Of a stretch of 64,000 nucleotides of DNA, positions 48,596-57,379 are shown one piece after another. The DNA is from Oscillospiraceae bacterium (GTDB lineage Bacteria > Bacillota > Clostridia > Saccharofermentanales > Saccharofermentanaceae). Both the position numbers and the translations under genes were made by a program. The stretch spans positions 102,267 through 166,266 of the forward strand of contig CADAKH010000002.1 in NCBI GenBank assembly GCA_902788505.1. The letters are read 5' to 3'. Each line of letters opens with the position of its first letter. Positions within the stretch are counted from its first letter, which is position 1. The notes under the pieces are model-generated. The model had not been told where the DNA came from, searched no databases, and saw only the letters and a program-made list of their open reading frames with translations.

Positions 48596-49234
48596 ATGAG
48601 CAACAGTAAAAAGTCTGCATCTGAACTTATCCTTAATCTCGTTATTGTCGGACTGACGATAGCGGGAATTGTACTTATGCTCACCGGAAAGAACGGAGAG
48701 GGAGCTCTGCAGACAAGCGGCATAGGCAACTTCAAGTTTTATACGGTGCTGACAAATGTGTTCTGCGGACTGGTCGCTTTGATATATCTTGTGCTTCTCA
48801 CAGCTAAAAAGAATACTGATAAGATGGCAGTTTTTAAGCTTGCGGCTGTTTGCGGAGTAGCCATAACCTTTGCCGTAGTCGCATTCATGTTCGGTCCCCT
48901 TTACGGATATCCGCAGTTCTATAAGAGAGGAAATCTGTTCTTTCACCTGCTGGAACCTCTCGCGGCAATGGCTGAATTTATCTTTATCAGAAGAAAAAAG
49001 ATCCCGTTTAAATATACGGTCATATCAGCTGTCCCGACGCTTCTTTACGGCATAGGATACATGACGAATATTCTCATAAACGGAGTAGGCGGGCCGTGGC
49101 CTGACACCAATGATTTCTATGCATTCCTGAGCTGGGGGTGGCCGGTCGGGATATGCATCTTCGCATCGATTACGTTACTGGCATTTGCCGTTGCATGCAT
49201 TTTCAGAGCCATAAGCAATAAAAGGGCGCGGTAA
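48596..49234 (+). CDS. Multi-pass membrane protein, Pr6Pr-like
   Basis: A 212-residue protein with about six hydrophobic segments. It shows FKFYTVLTNVFCGLVAL, a pattern of the Pr6Pr family, then MFGPLYGYPQFYKRGNLFFH and LLEPLAAMAEFIFIRR. The start is uncertain: no good ribosome site precedes any candidate ATG, and in-frame ATGs lie at 48542 and 48596. The second was chosen because MSNSKKSASELILN is a normal leader to the first helix. The function is unknown. Confidence 0.65.
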   Translation: MSNSKKSASELILNLVIVGLTIAGIVLMLTGKNGEGALQTSGIGNFKFYTVLTNVFCGLVALIYLVLLTAKKNTDKMAVFKLAAVCGVAITFAVVAFMFGPLYGYPQFYKRGNLFFHLLEPLAAMAEFIFIRRKKIPFKYTVISAVPTLLYGIGYMTNILINGVGGPWPDTNDFYAFLSWGWPVGICIFASITLLAFAVACIFRAISNKRAR

Positions 49235-49304
49235 ATTGCCTTTTTTATGCACGGATTTGTTTTCTCAACAAGTGTTATGATGTGCAGTAGAAAAGGAGAA
49301 TGCC

Positions 49305-49991
49305 ATGAAAAGATCCGAGATCAACAGAGCGCTCAAGCGCATGGAAAGTGTTATTAATGACCTGAAGATAAGTCTTCCGCCGTTTTGCAATTTCACACCG
49401 GAAGAGTGGCTTGCCAAAGGTCATGAGTATGACGAGATCAGAGAGAACATGCTCGGGTGGGATATAACCGATTATGGTCTTGGCGATTTCGCGAAAGTCG
49501 GATTCTCGCTCATTACGCTCCGCAACGGCAATCTGAACGCAAAGGACAGGTATCCGAAGCCATATGCCGAAAAACTCCTTTTTATTGAGGAAGGCCAGTA
49601 TTCTCCGAATCATTTTCACTGGTTCAAGATGGAGGACATCATCAATAAGGGCGGCGGAAATCTTCTCATAAGAGTCTATAATTCACTTCCCGATGAAGAG
49701 ATCGACAGGGAAAGTGACGTTACCATTCATACGGACGGCAGAACATATACGGTCAAAGCAGGCACACAGATAAGGCTGACTCCGGGTGAGAGCATCTCGA
49801 TCCAGCCGTATCTTTATCATGATTTCGAAGTCGAAAAGGGAACGGGCGCAGTCCTTCTTGGCGAAGTGTCCCAGGTAAACGACGATAATACTGACAACAG
49901 GTTCAATCCCCCTGTCGGAAGATTCCCGGAGATCGAAGAGGATGAACCTCCTTACAGACTTCTTTGCAACGAATATCCCAAGGCAAAGTGA
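49305..49991 (+). CDS. D-lyxose ketol-isomerase family protein
   Basis: A 228-residue cupin-type sugar isomerase of the D-lyxose isomerase family (COG3822), which interconverts D-lyxose/D-xylulose or mannose/fructose. The metal site is in SPNHFHWFKMEDIINKGGG: two His and one Glu, with a further His expected in PYLYHDFEVEKG. The length and the RLTPGESISIQPYLYHDF stretch fit. AAAAGGAG precedes the start, and an extended -10 TGTTATGAT lies at 49273-49281. No sugar operon is adjacent. Confidence 0.85.
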   Translation: MKRSEINRALKRMESVINDLKISLPPFCNFTPEEWLAKGHEYDEIRENMLGWDITDYGLGDFAKVGFSLITLRNGNLNAKDRYPKPYAEKLLFIEEGQYSPNHFHWFKMEDIINKGGGNLLIRVYNSLPDEEIDRESDVTIHTDGRTYTVKAGTQIRLTPGESISIQPYLYHDFEVEKGTGAVLLGEVSQVNDDNTDNRFNPPVGRFPEIEEDEPPYRLLCNEYPKAK

Positions 49992-50130
49992 TCCGGCCTG
50001 TCCGCTGCATGGCATATCTGTTTTGTAGCAGAACGGTAACTTATATGTAAGGTGTTATTACATTGACTTAGCATTCATCCTAAAGCATCATTATCATGAA
50101 TATTTATGAATTTATATAGGCGGTATTGTT

Positions 50131-51825
50131 TTGAAAAAAGCTGCAGACAATAAAGAGATTAAAGAGAATAAAGGTTTTATAGAGAGATTCTGCATGGCGC
50201 AGGAGCGCAAGGCAAGGATCAGCCTTATTCTTGCTGCGTCGATCGTAGTTGCGACTGTCGGAACAGTCTGTGCTGCTGCGATCAGAAGCAATGCCGGAAA
50301 TACTGTTCCTTCAGAGAATATCGAACTTAATGCCGCCGAGCAGTTCCTTGCCCAGGCAGCTATAGAAGCAGCCGAAAAGGAGACAACAGCAGTAACACAG
50401 GTTTCCACAGAGACGCCTGATGATACTACTCCTACAGAGCCCAGAATGACCAAACGCGGCGGCCTTACCGGTGAGCATGTTGTTGATGTAAGCGATCTTC
50501 AGTCCCTGTCTGACGAAGAACTTGTCGATGCGATCCTGTCCGGAAAAGCAGGCGTTATCGACAGAAGCAATATCGAGACAGACCAGTCCCAGAATGAAGA
50601 TGCAGGTCATACGGCTTCCGGCGGAAATGCAGAGCCTTCACCGGAACCGACTTCTGCTCCGGAACCCGTAAATAACGATCCTGAGATCAAGCTTCCGAGC
50701 ACTTCATTTACTACTGTGGCCGGCGAGTCATTCAATCCTCTGGCTAATGTAACTGCCAGAACATATTCGTCTGAGAATGAGACAAACGGAATAACCTATG
50801 TGATCAAGGATTCTGACGGCGATACTGTATCTCTCGAGACTGCACAGAATACCGCAGGAAAATATACGATTACATATTCATATGAGCTCGTACCCGAATC
50901 AGAGCCCAGAGAGATCCTTGACTATGAACTCGGTATCGATATTTCGGAATTCCAGGGTTCTATTGACTGGAATGCAGTAAGAAACGACGGAATCACATTT
51001 GCATTTATCAGATGCGGAGGCCGCGGCTATACCAGGGGCGGTATCTATGATGATTCCAGATTCTATGAGAACGTTAGGGGCGCCAAGGCTGCAGGAATCA
51101 AGGTCGGTGTTTACTTCTTCTCACAGGCGATAACTCCTTATGAGGCACTCGAAGAAGCTTCCATCACGCTCGATAAGATCAGCGGTCTTGGAATCGACAT
51201 GCCTGTCGTTATGGACTGGGAGACCGGCAGCGGATACAGAACATGGGATCTGTACGGTCAGGATTTTGCAAATGTAATCAAGGCATTCTGCAGCACCATT
51301 GCACAGAACGGATACACACCTTGTGTTTATCTCAATACTTCAGATATCAACAACAGACTTGGCGGTTATTCGGGAGATATCCTGTCCAGATACAAGCTCT
51401 GGTATGCATATCCTTACAGCTGCTACAGTGACGGAAGCTTCTATCAGGAAGGTGACATGATCCCGCCGAGAAGTTTCTACTTTGAATACTGGCAGTATTC
51501 ATGGCATGGAGACGTCGCTGGCATTTCTTATGATACAGACCTTAATATCAGGGTAATCGGCAAGACTACAGTTACCGATCCTGCAAATGTCATGACTGCG
51601 ACGGCAGAATGGGAAGTTACGCCGGCACCCGAAACACCGGCACCGACTGATGAAACACCGGCACCGACTGATGAAACACCGCCATCTGACGTTACACCGG
51701 AAGTAACACCTGAGGTTACACCGGAAGTAACACAGGAAGAAACGCAGCCTGAAAACACGGAACCTTCTGCAACTCCGGAAACACCGGCTGATCAGAATAC
51801 CGGAGAAGGAACAGCAACTCCTTAA
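50131..51825 (+). CDS. Membrane-anchored GH25 muramidase
   Basis: A 564-residue protein with an N-terminal transmembrane helix (about residues 30-55), a low-complexity region, an Ig-like domain (residues about 185-260, FTTVAGESFNPLANVTART), and a C-terminal GH25 lysozyme domain. The domain starts at LGIDISEFQGSIDWNAVR, includes FAFIRCGGRGYTRGG, KVGVYFFSQAITPYEALEE and the catalytic pair in VVMDWETGSGY. A Pro/Thr/Glu tail with short repeats follows. The start is a TTG with TAGGCGG 7 nt upstream. It probably remodels peptidoglycan at the cell surface. Confidence 0.9.
   Translation: MKKAADNKEIKENKGFIERFCMAQERKARISLILAASIVVATVGTVCAAAIRSNAGNTVPSENIELNAAEQFLAQAAIEAAEKETTAVTQVSTETPDDTTPTEPRMTKRGGLTGEHVVDVSDLQSLSDEELVDAILSGKAGVIDRSNIETDQSQNEDAGHTASGGNAEPSPEPTSAPEPVNNDPEIKLPSTSFTTVAGESFNPLANVTARTYSSENETNGITYVIKDSDGDTVSLETAQNTAGKYTITYSYELVPESEPREILDYELGIDISEFQGSIDWNAVRNDGITFAFIRCGGRGYTRGGIYDDSRFYENVRGAKAAGIKVGVYFFSQAITPYEALEEASITLDKISGLGIDMPVVMDWETGSGYRTWDLYGQDFANVIKAFCSTIAQNGYTPCVYLNTSDINNRLGGYSGDILSRYKLWYAYPYSCYSDGSFYQEGDMIPPRSFYFEYWQYSWHGDVAGISYDTDLNIRVIGKTTVTDPANVMTATAEWEVTPAPETPAPTDETPAPTDETPPSDVTPEVTPEVTPEVTQEETQPENTEPSATPETPADQNTGEGTATP
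51631..51672. repeat. 21-bp tandem repeat inside the GH25 gene
   Basis: Two identical adjacent copies of a 21-nt unit encode ETPAPTD; shorter TPEV repeats follow. Such tracts change length by slippage and alter the wall-facing tail. Confidence 0.7.
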
Positions 51826-51863
51826 GACTTAGCAAGCTACACATAACCTGAGGGGGAAGAATT

Positions 51864-52985
51864 ATGGACAGCAAGCCGGTCAGCGATCCCGCGTTGCGGA
51901 ATATCGAAAGAACAATAAGATATGAATTTGAGAAGCTTCTTCTCATAGTAACGATCGCATGTCTTATCCTTGAGATAGGACTTGCGATTTACTATTATCT
52001 GATCCGTGATCTGGGTCAGCCCCTTATAAACTACATTGCATTCAGGATCCTGATCCCGTTCGGTCTGAACGCACTTCTCTATATCGTCACGAGGTTTACT
52101 AATCGCTCCGAAACCAGTACGGACAGTACCAAAAACAGGGTCGTTTCTTTTGCCGGGCTTATCATGACCGGCGTAATTGCACTTGCTCACAGTTACTTTA
52201 TTCCTTTGTGGATACTGCCTCTTTTCATGGTGGTTATCTGTACCATCTTCCACGACGGTTTTATCCTCATGATCCAGGTGGGTCTGAGCTTTGTAATAGT
52301 TCTTTATGCCGGCATCGTCCATATTTTCGATTATCCCACGGAGCGCACATACACGATACTTTGCATTGTTATCACGGAACTTATGGTGATCTGCATCAGT
52401 TTTTTGGCATACAGGCATGAAGTATTCAATACGAAGATGCTCATCATTAAAGACAGGAACCTTGCAGGTGCCGATAAGTTTGAGCAGGGTTTTGAAGCCG
52501 ACAGTGTTACCGGCGTTTACAGCAAGAGATATCTTACGGAAGAGGCAGAGAAGATCCTGGCCAAGACAAATGAGCTGGATCCGACAGGCGTTGCGGTCAT
52601 AAATATCGATGACTTCAAAAAGATCAACGATGATATGGGCAGTGACAAGGGCGACGATGTTCTCCGCGCACTGGGAAATGTTTTACAGAGCTTCATTGAT
52701 GAGAATACGATAATCGGAAGATACGGCGGAGATACATTCGTAATCGTTTTCGAGAACGGGACAAGGGATGAGAATATCGATATCCTGAATCAGATCAGAA
52801 AAGAGTTTGCAAGGAAAAAGTATTCTTTTACGAAAGAACCCGTTACAATAAGCGGTGGATATTCATGGTTTGATATTACAATGAATCTGAATGGTGCTTT
52901 AGCAGAAGTTGAAGATGCTCTGGCAAAATCAAAGCGGTCGGGCAAAAACAGGATTATGGCATCAGGTGAAAGCGAGGATATTTGA
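51864..52985 (+). CDS. Membrane-bound GGDEF-domain protein with degenerate motif
   Basis: A 373-residue protein with about six transmembrane helices (residues 25-190) followed by a GGDEF domain from about residue 215. The metal-binding Asp in VINIDDFKKINDDMGSDKGD is present, but the signature is GRYGGDTFVIVF, so the usual Glu of GGDEF is Thr. The RxxD inhibitory site is absent. The Glu binds metal and is needed for diguanylate cyclase activity in studied enzymes, so the domain may be inactive or a c-di-GMP/GTP sensor. AGGGGGAAG precedes the start. The stop is 1 nt before the next ATG. Confidence 0.85.
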   Translation: MDSKPVSDPALRNIERTIRYEFEKLLLIVTIACLILEIGLAIYYYLIRDLGQPLINYIAFRILIPFGLNALLYIVTRFTNRSETSTDSTKNRVVSFAGLIMTGVIALAHSYFIPLWILPLFMVVICTIFHDGFILMIQVGLSFVIVLYAGIVHIFDYPTERTYTILCIVITELMVICISFLAYRHEVFNTKMLIIKDRNLAGADKFEQGFEADSVTGVYSKRYLTEEAEKILAKTNELDPTGVAVINIDDFKKINDDMGSDKGDDVLRALGNVLQSFIDENTIIGRYGGDTFVIVFENGTRDENIDILNQIRKEFARKKYSFTKEPVTISGGYSWFDITMNLNGALAEVEDALAKSKRSGKNRIMASGESEDI

Positions 52986-52986
52986 T

Positions 52987-53667
52987 ATGGCAAAGACAAA
53001 GAACGGTAAAGACAAGATCGGAAGTTACAATGTGGGAAGAATAGTTCTCGACATAGTAATGCTTTTCCTGGGACTTGTCTTTATTATCGGAACGATTGCG
53101 GGAAAGGGCGATGATATCGCAGCCGGTTTTGTAAGGATCATAGGCGGTGTGCTTATTGCGGTTGGTATTTTTGCTCTTATCAACTTCCTGAGGATAAAGG
53201 AGAAAACGCTTTTTGACTGGATTGTCCTGATAATAGGTCTGTCCATAGCGGTAGTCGGAATCGTTTTTATCGTAAACCCTCTTCCTGTCATTACGGTATT
53301 CAACTTCATTTTCGGAATAATCATTGCGATCTATGCAATAGTAATTATCGTTGCCGCAGTCGGAACGCTAAGACTCTCAGGTGCGAAATACTGGTGGTTC
53401 TCTGTTCTGTTCGGCGTAATCGCACTTGGACTTGGCGCGGTAATCATCTTCTATAATTTCGCTACCAAGACACTGACTATAGTTATCGGCATCACGCTCG
53501 TAGTAGGTGCTATCGGCGGCATCGCAAATGCGATCCTTGCATCTCAGGCCAAGAAGGAATTCAAGGCCAACTCCAAGATACTGGAAGATGCTACATTCAC
53601 CGTCGAATCGACCAAGGCAGCCGGCTCTGACAATAACGATCCGGAAGACGAGAGCACCAGGGCCTGA
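52987..53667 (+). CDS. HdeD/DUF308-like membrane protein
   Basis: A 226-residue protein with about six hydrophobic segments in pairs, a short basic N-terminus (MAKTKNGKDKIGS) and a hydrophilic C-terminal tail. The repeated pattern of G, I and V-rich helices (IVLIIGLSIAVVGIVFIVNP and IALGLGAVIIFYNFATKTLT) resembles DUF308/HdeD proteins. The true start is 52987, one nucleotide after the GGDEF stop, so the two genes are coupled. An in-frame extension upstream is inside the GGDEF gene. The function is unknown. Confidence 0.65.
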   Translation: MAKTKNGKDKIGSYNVGRIVLDIVMLFLGLVFIIGTIAGKGDDIAAGFVRIIGGVLIAVGIFALINFLRIKEKTLFDWIVLIIGLSIAVVGIVFIVNPLPVITVFNFIFGIIIAIYAIVIIVAAVGTLRLSGAKYWWFSVLFGVIALGLGAVIIFYNFATKTLTIVIGITLVVGAIGGIANAILASQAKKEFKANSKILEDATFTVESTKAAGSDNNDPEDESTRA

Positions 53668-53694
53668 TCACCAGCTGAACGGAAAGGGGCTTTC

Positions 53695-54339
53695 ATGGAG
53701 ATCACATATGTCGGACATGCATGTTTTCTGATAAAGCTGTCGACGGGATACAGCATCTGCTTTGATCCCTATGCATCTGGTTCCGTACCGGGACTTTCCG
53801 ATACGGACATTGTTGCCGACAGCGTGAATTGTTCGCACAAGCACTCGGACCATTACGATTTTGATTCTGTCGGTGCGCCCGAAAAGCCTTACGCGGGAGA
53901 TCTTCCTGAGTTCGAATATATCGCAAGCTTTCACGATGAGGTTCAGGGTGCCAAGCGCGGCACGAATACGATAACTGTTGTTACTTCTGCAGCCGACAAT
54001 GCAAAGATCGTCCACATGGGTGACATCGGCTGCGACTTGACTGATGAACAGCTTTCAAAGATCAGGGGATGTGATCTTCTTTTGATCCCTGTCGGTGGTT
54101 TCTTTACGATCGACTGTAAAAAGGCTTTTGAGATGACCTGCCTGATTGACCCCAAAGCCGTAGTGCCCATGCATTTCAGAGGCGCTTCATTCGGCTACGA
54201 TCAGATAGGCGGCAGGGAGGAATTCGTTGAGCTCATTAAGAGCAAGGGCGACAGGAAGATCGTTGAAGCAGGCAGCGTTATTTCAGATCTTCCGGACGTG
54301 AAAACGCTCCTGTTAATGGATCCGCTCAGAATTCTATAA
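53695..54339 (+). CDS. Metallo-beta-lactamase-fold hydrolase (UlaG-like)
   Basis: A 214-residue protein starting MEITYVGHACFLIKLSTGYS, the pattern of UlaG-type metallo-beta-lactamase-fold proteins. Metal ligands are seen in SHKHSDHYDF (HxHxDH), in VHMGDIGCDL (Asp), and in VPMHFRG (His). AAAGGGG is upstream. It lies 27 nt after the DUF308-like gene and probably shares the transcript. The substrate is unknown. Confidence 0.85.
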   Translation: MEITYVGHACFLIKLSTGYSICFDPYASGSVPGLSDTDIVADSVNCSHKHSDHYDFDSVGAPEKPYAGDLPEFEYIASFHDEVQGAKRGTNTITVVTSAADNAKIVHMGDIGCDLTDEQLSKIRGCDLLLIPVGGFFTIDCKKAFEMTCLIDPKAVVPMHFRGASFGYDQIGGREEFVELIKSKGDRKIVEAGSVISDLPDVKTLLLMDPLRIL

Positions 54340-54408
54340 CAATTGAATTTTGTAACATAAGTTCGGGTCTCTTTACGATATAATCTGTCGCAAGGGGGTC
54401 TGAATCCT

Positions 54409-55893
54409 ATGTTCAAAATCGGTTTTTCCAATGATAAATATGTAGAGCTACAGAGTGAGCACATCAGAGAGCGTGTCGATAAATTCGGCGGTAAGCTTTA
54501 TCTTGAATTCGGCGGCAAGCTTTTCGACGATTACCATGCTTCAAGAGTTTTGCCGGGCTTCGAACCTGACAGCAAGATCAGAATGCTCAAAGCTCTTTCC
54601 GAAGATGCTGAGATCGTAATTGCGATCAATGCTGATGCCATTGAGAAGAACAAGAGAAGAGGAGACCTCGGCATCACTTATGATCAGGAAGTTCTCCGAC
54701 TGATCGATGCATTCACCGAGTTCGGCCTTTATGTCGGAAGTGTTGTTATCACACAGTTTGCGGGCCAGCCTCTTGCAGAGAAGTTCGAAGCAAGACTCCG
54801 CAGCCTCGGCGTTAAATCCTACAGACATTATCCTATCGAGGGATATCCTTCGAATATTCCTCTTATTGTAAGTGAAGACGGTTACGGCAAGAACGACTAT
54901 ATCGAGACTTCACGTAAGCTCGTTGTCGTTACAGCTCCGGGTCCGGGTTCGGGAAAGATGGCAACATGCCTTTCACAGCTCTATCACGAGAACAAGCGCG
55001 GCATCAAGGCCGGCTACGCCAAGTTCGAGACATTCCCTATCTGGTCAATTCCTCTCCAGCATCCGGTTAACGTTGCTTATGAGGCAGCTACAGCAGATTT
55101 GGCTGACGTTAACATGATCGATCCTTTCCACCTTGAAGCATATGGAAAGACAACAGTTAATTACAACAGAGACGTTGAGATCTTCCCCGTTGTAAACGCT
55201 ATTTTCGAGAAGATCTACGGCGAGAGCCCTTATAAGTCACCTACGGATATGGGTGTAAATATGGCAGGATTTGCCATTATCGATGATGAGGCATGCCAGG
55301 CAGCTTCAAGACAGGAGATCGTAAGAAGATACTACGAAGCTAAGATGGCTACACGTGCCGGCAACTCCGATGGTTCAGACGTTACTAAAATCGAGTTCCT
55401 CATGAAGAAGAGCGGCATCGACATTTCCGACCGCCGCGTTATCGGAGCAGCTGCCGTACGCGCAGAATCCACAGGCGGTCCTGCTGTAGCATTAGAGCTC
55501 CCTGACGGACAGATCGTTACAGGTAAGACGACACCTCTCCTTGGACCTGCATCTGCAGCGCTTCTTAACGCTCTTAAGGTCCTCGCAGGAATCTCACATG
55601 ATATCCCGCTCATCTCACCCAATGTTATCGAGCCTATCTCAGACCTTAAGATCAATCACATGGGCAACCACAATCCGAGACTTCATACAGACGAAGTCCT
55701 CATTGCGCTTGCGATCAGTGCTGCCACCAACCCGGTTGCAGAGCTCGCCATGCAGCAGATCAGCAATCTCGCTAACAGCGACGCGCACTCAACAACCATG
55801 ATGAGTTCCGTTGACGTAAACATGTTCCACAAGCTCGGCATCAATCTCACATGCGAGCCTGTTTACGAGACAAAGAAGCTGTACCACAGATAA
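54409..55893 (+). CDS. DUF1846 family protein
   Basis: A 494-residue protein that matches the DUF1846 family along its length: FSNDKYVELQSEHIRERVDKF at the start, YLEFGGKLFDDYHASRVLPGF, APGPGSGKMATCLSQLYHEN (a P-loop-like GPGSGK), and HMGNHNPRLHTDEVLIALA near the end. Members are widespread in Firmicutes; a nucleotide or zinc role has been proposed but I know of no settled function. A -10 TATAAT lies at 54379-54384 and AAGGGGG precedes the ATG. It is monocistronic. Confidence 0.88.
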   Translation: MFKIGFSNDKYVELQSEHIRERVDKFGGKLYLEFGGKLFDDYHASRVLPGFEPDSKIRMLKALSEDAEIVIAINADAIEKNKRRGDLGITYDQEVLRLIDAFTEFGLYVGSVVITQFAGQPLAEKFEARLRSLGVKSYRHYPIEGYPSNIPLIVSEDGYGKNDYIETSRKLVVVTAPGPGSGKMATCLSQLYHENKRGIKAGYAKFETFPIWSIPLQHPVNVAYEAATADLADVNMIDPFHLEAYGKTTVNYNRDVEIFPVVNAIFEKIYGESPYKSPTDMGVNMAGFAIIDDEACQAASRQEIVRRYYEAKMATRAGNSDGSDVTKIEFLMKKSGIDISDRRVIGAAAVRAESTGGPAVALELPDGQIVTGKTTPLLGPASAALLNALKVLAGISHDIPLISPNVIEPISDLKINHMGNHNPRLHTDEVLIALAISAATNPVAELAMQQISNLANSDAHSTTMMSSVDVNMFHKLGINLTCEPVYETKKLYHR

Positions 55894-55918
55894 GTTTTTG
55901 TTTTTCTTTTTGACTTTC

Positions 55919-55950
55919 AAGCCCGGTCTTCAGTGTACCGGGCTTTTTTT
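55919..55950 (+). terminator. Intrinsic terminator
   Basis: AAGCCCGGT and ACCGGGCTT form a perfect 9-bp stem with a 9-nt loop, followed by a run of T. Confidence 0.93.
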
Positions 55951-55965
55951 ACCCTGCATCCCCAA

Positions 55966-56064
55966 AGTACGGCTAAAGACCCGGCTATAGCCGTACTTTC
56001 AACCGGATTTTTGACCTGATCCTGCCGGAAAATACGGCTAAAACCCCGGCTGCACCCGTATTAA
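55966..56064. repeat. Doubled-hairpin intergenic repeat, locus 4
   Basis: Two tandem units: AGTACGGCTA and CCGGCTATAGCCGTACTTTC, then AATACGGCTA and CCGGCTGCACCCGTATTAAT. A GGATTTTTGACC segment separates them. It lies between the DUF1846 terminator and the ctsR promoter. Confidence 0.72.
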
Positions 56065-56096
56065 TGCACTGTTTTTGAAGTAAACATTTTCGAGTG

Positions 56097-56160
56097 TTGA
56101 CAAAAGACAAAAAAAGTCAGATAATTCGATTAGTCAAAGAAAGTCAAAGTCAAAGTCAGA
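56097..56160 (+). promoter_or_regulatory. ctsR promoter with overlapping CtsR operator
   Basis: TTGACA at 56097-56102, 17 nt, GATAAT at 56120-56125. Immediately downstream is AGTCAAA-GAA-AGTCAAA at 56132-56148, the known CtsR heptad operator (A/G GTCAAA NAN A/G GTCAAA), followed by a further GTCAAA and GTCAGA. The operator covers the expected transcription start, giving autorepression of the heat-shock operon. Confidence 0.92.
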
Positions 56161-56204
56161 AAAGAGCAAAGTCGAAAACGATAAAGCGGAAGGAGGATGA
56201 TCTT

Positions 56205-56666
56205 GTGGCTAGACTGGTTGATGTTATAGAACAGATGATCAAAGAGATGGTCGATGAGAATGACGGAACAGCGACGATCTGCAGAAGCCAATTGGCGGAG
56301 CAGGCGAATTGCGTGCCGTCACAGATCACATATGTGCTTTCTACAAGATTTTCAGGCGGAAGCGGATATATAGTTGAGAGCAGGCGTGGCGGCGGCGGAC
56401 AGATCACGATTACCCGTGTAAGTCATGTGGGACCCGCTGAGTATCTGAAGTCGATAATCGACAGTGTCGGCGACGATCTTACCCAGCAGCAGGCCAAGAA
56501 CCTCTTAACAAATGCTGTTACTGTCGGCGCGATGACTTCGAAAGAAGGCACGGCGATAATGGCAGCAGTGTCGGACAGGGCTCTTGCGAGAGTTGACTCT
56601 GACATAAGAGCGGTCTTAAGAGCGGATATTTTCAAGCACGCGCTACTGGGACTGATGGTTACATAA
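56205..56666 (+). CDS. ctsR: CtsR, transcriptional repressor of class III heat-shock genes
   Basis: A 153-residue repressor of clp genes. The start is the GTG at 56205, with AAGGAGG at 56190-56196; the open frame extends upstream across the operator, but that part is not CtsR. The sequence RLVDVIEQMIKEMV is followed by the HTH region SQLAEQANCVPSQITYVLSTRF and the winged SGYIVESRRGGGGQITI with its Gly-rich loop, which contacts DNA and senses heat in B. subtilis. The C-terminal domain binds McsB in that organism. It heads the ctsR-mcsA-mcsB-clpC operon. Confidence 0.95.
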   Translation: MARLVDVIEQMIKEMVDENDGTATICRSQLAEQANCVPSQITYVLSTRFSGGSGYIVESRRGGGGQITITRVSHVGPAEYLKSIIDSVGDDLTQQQAKNLLTNAVTVGAMTSKEGTAIMAAVSDRALARVDSDIRAVLRADIFKHALLGLMVT

Positions 56667-56692
56667 GGGATACTAATAAGGAGAACAATAAT

Positions 56693-57379
56693 ATGAGATG
56701 CGAAAGATGCGGTAAAGAACTTACCAACAGGATAATCAAGATAAACGGTATTACATACTGTGAGAACTGCGCGAGAATGATGGGCTATGACAGGTTCTTA
56801 AGAGACCCGTCAGACATCATGGGCAACCCTTTTGCTCCGCTGGATCAGATCGCTTCATCTCTGATGCAGATGAGTGAACTTGATTTCGGCAACAGCACTC
56901 TGACCTGCCCCAAATGCGGTATGACTTTAAGAGAGTTCGAGAACGAAGGCCGCGTAGGATGCATCGAATGCTACAACACCTTTAATGACAACATCATCAG
57001 GGAGATGTTCAAGCAGCAGGGCAACAGCGAATATGCAGGACGTCTGCCGGCGCAGTCTGCTGAAACCGATGTTACGACTGAGGATGTTCCGCAGATAAAG
57101 AAGAGTGCCAAGACAGAAAAAGCTGTGGTTGAGACCGGTGTTCAGGAGAAGGCAGCCGACAAAAAGGATATCGGCTCCGAAACGGAGAACCCTGAAGAAA
57201 AGGAGCCTGTTAAAGGTAAGCTCTCACTGGATCAGCTTATGAAAGCAGATCTCGGTATGCTCTCTGATGAGGAACTCGAGGCCGGTATCAAGGTTGCTGC
57301 CGATGCCGAAGAGTACAGGCTTGCATCAAGATTAAGAGATGAACTTAAGGGCAGAAAGGACGGTGGCAGCAATGGCTGA
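56693..57379 (+). CDS. mcsA: McsA, activator of the McsB arginine kinase
   Basis: A 228-residue protein with four CxxC pairs: CERC and CENC in the first 30 residues, then CPKC and CIEC near residues 72-97, forming two zinc sites. A charged linker of about 60 residues (with KKSAKTEKAVVE) follows, then a C-terminal UVR-type motif around EEYRLASRLRDELKGR. McsA is the known activator of McsB and an adaptor for ClpC. The linker makes it longer than B. subtilis McsA (185 residues). It follows ctsR by 26 nt and overlaps mcsB by 8 nt. Confidence 0.92.
   Translation: MRCERCGKELTNRIIKINGITYCENCARMMGYDRFLRDPSDIMGNPFAPLDQIASSLMQMSELDFGNSTLTCPKCGMTLREFENEGRVGCIECYNTFNDNIIREMFKQQGNSEYAGRLPAQSAETDVTTEDVPQIKKSAKTEKAVVETGVQEKAADKKDIGSETENPEEKEPVKGKLSLDQLMKADLGMLSDEELEAGIKVAADAEEYRLASRLRDELKGRKDGGSNG

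Noticed and set aside
56132..56160. Short tandem AGTCAAA units as a CRISPR or satellite
   Set aside because: They match the known CtsR operator and are too short and too close for CRISPR.
56094..56204. Extended N-terminus of CtsR
   Set aside because: It would translate the promoter and the operator heptads, and it adds 37 residues absent from the family.
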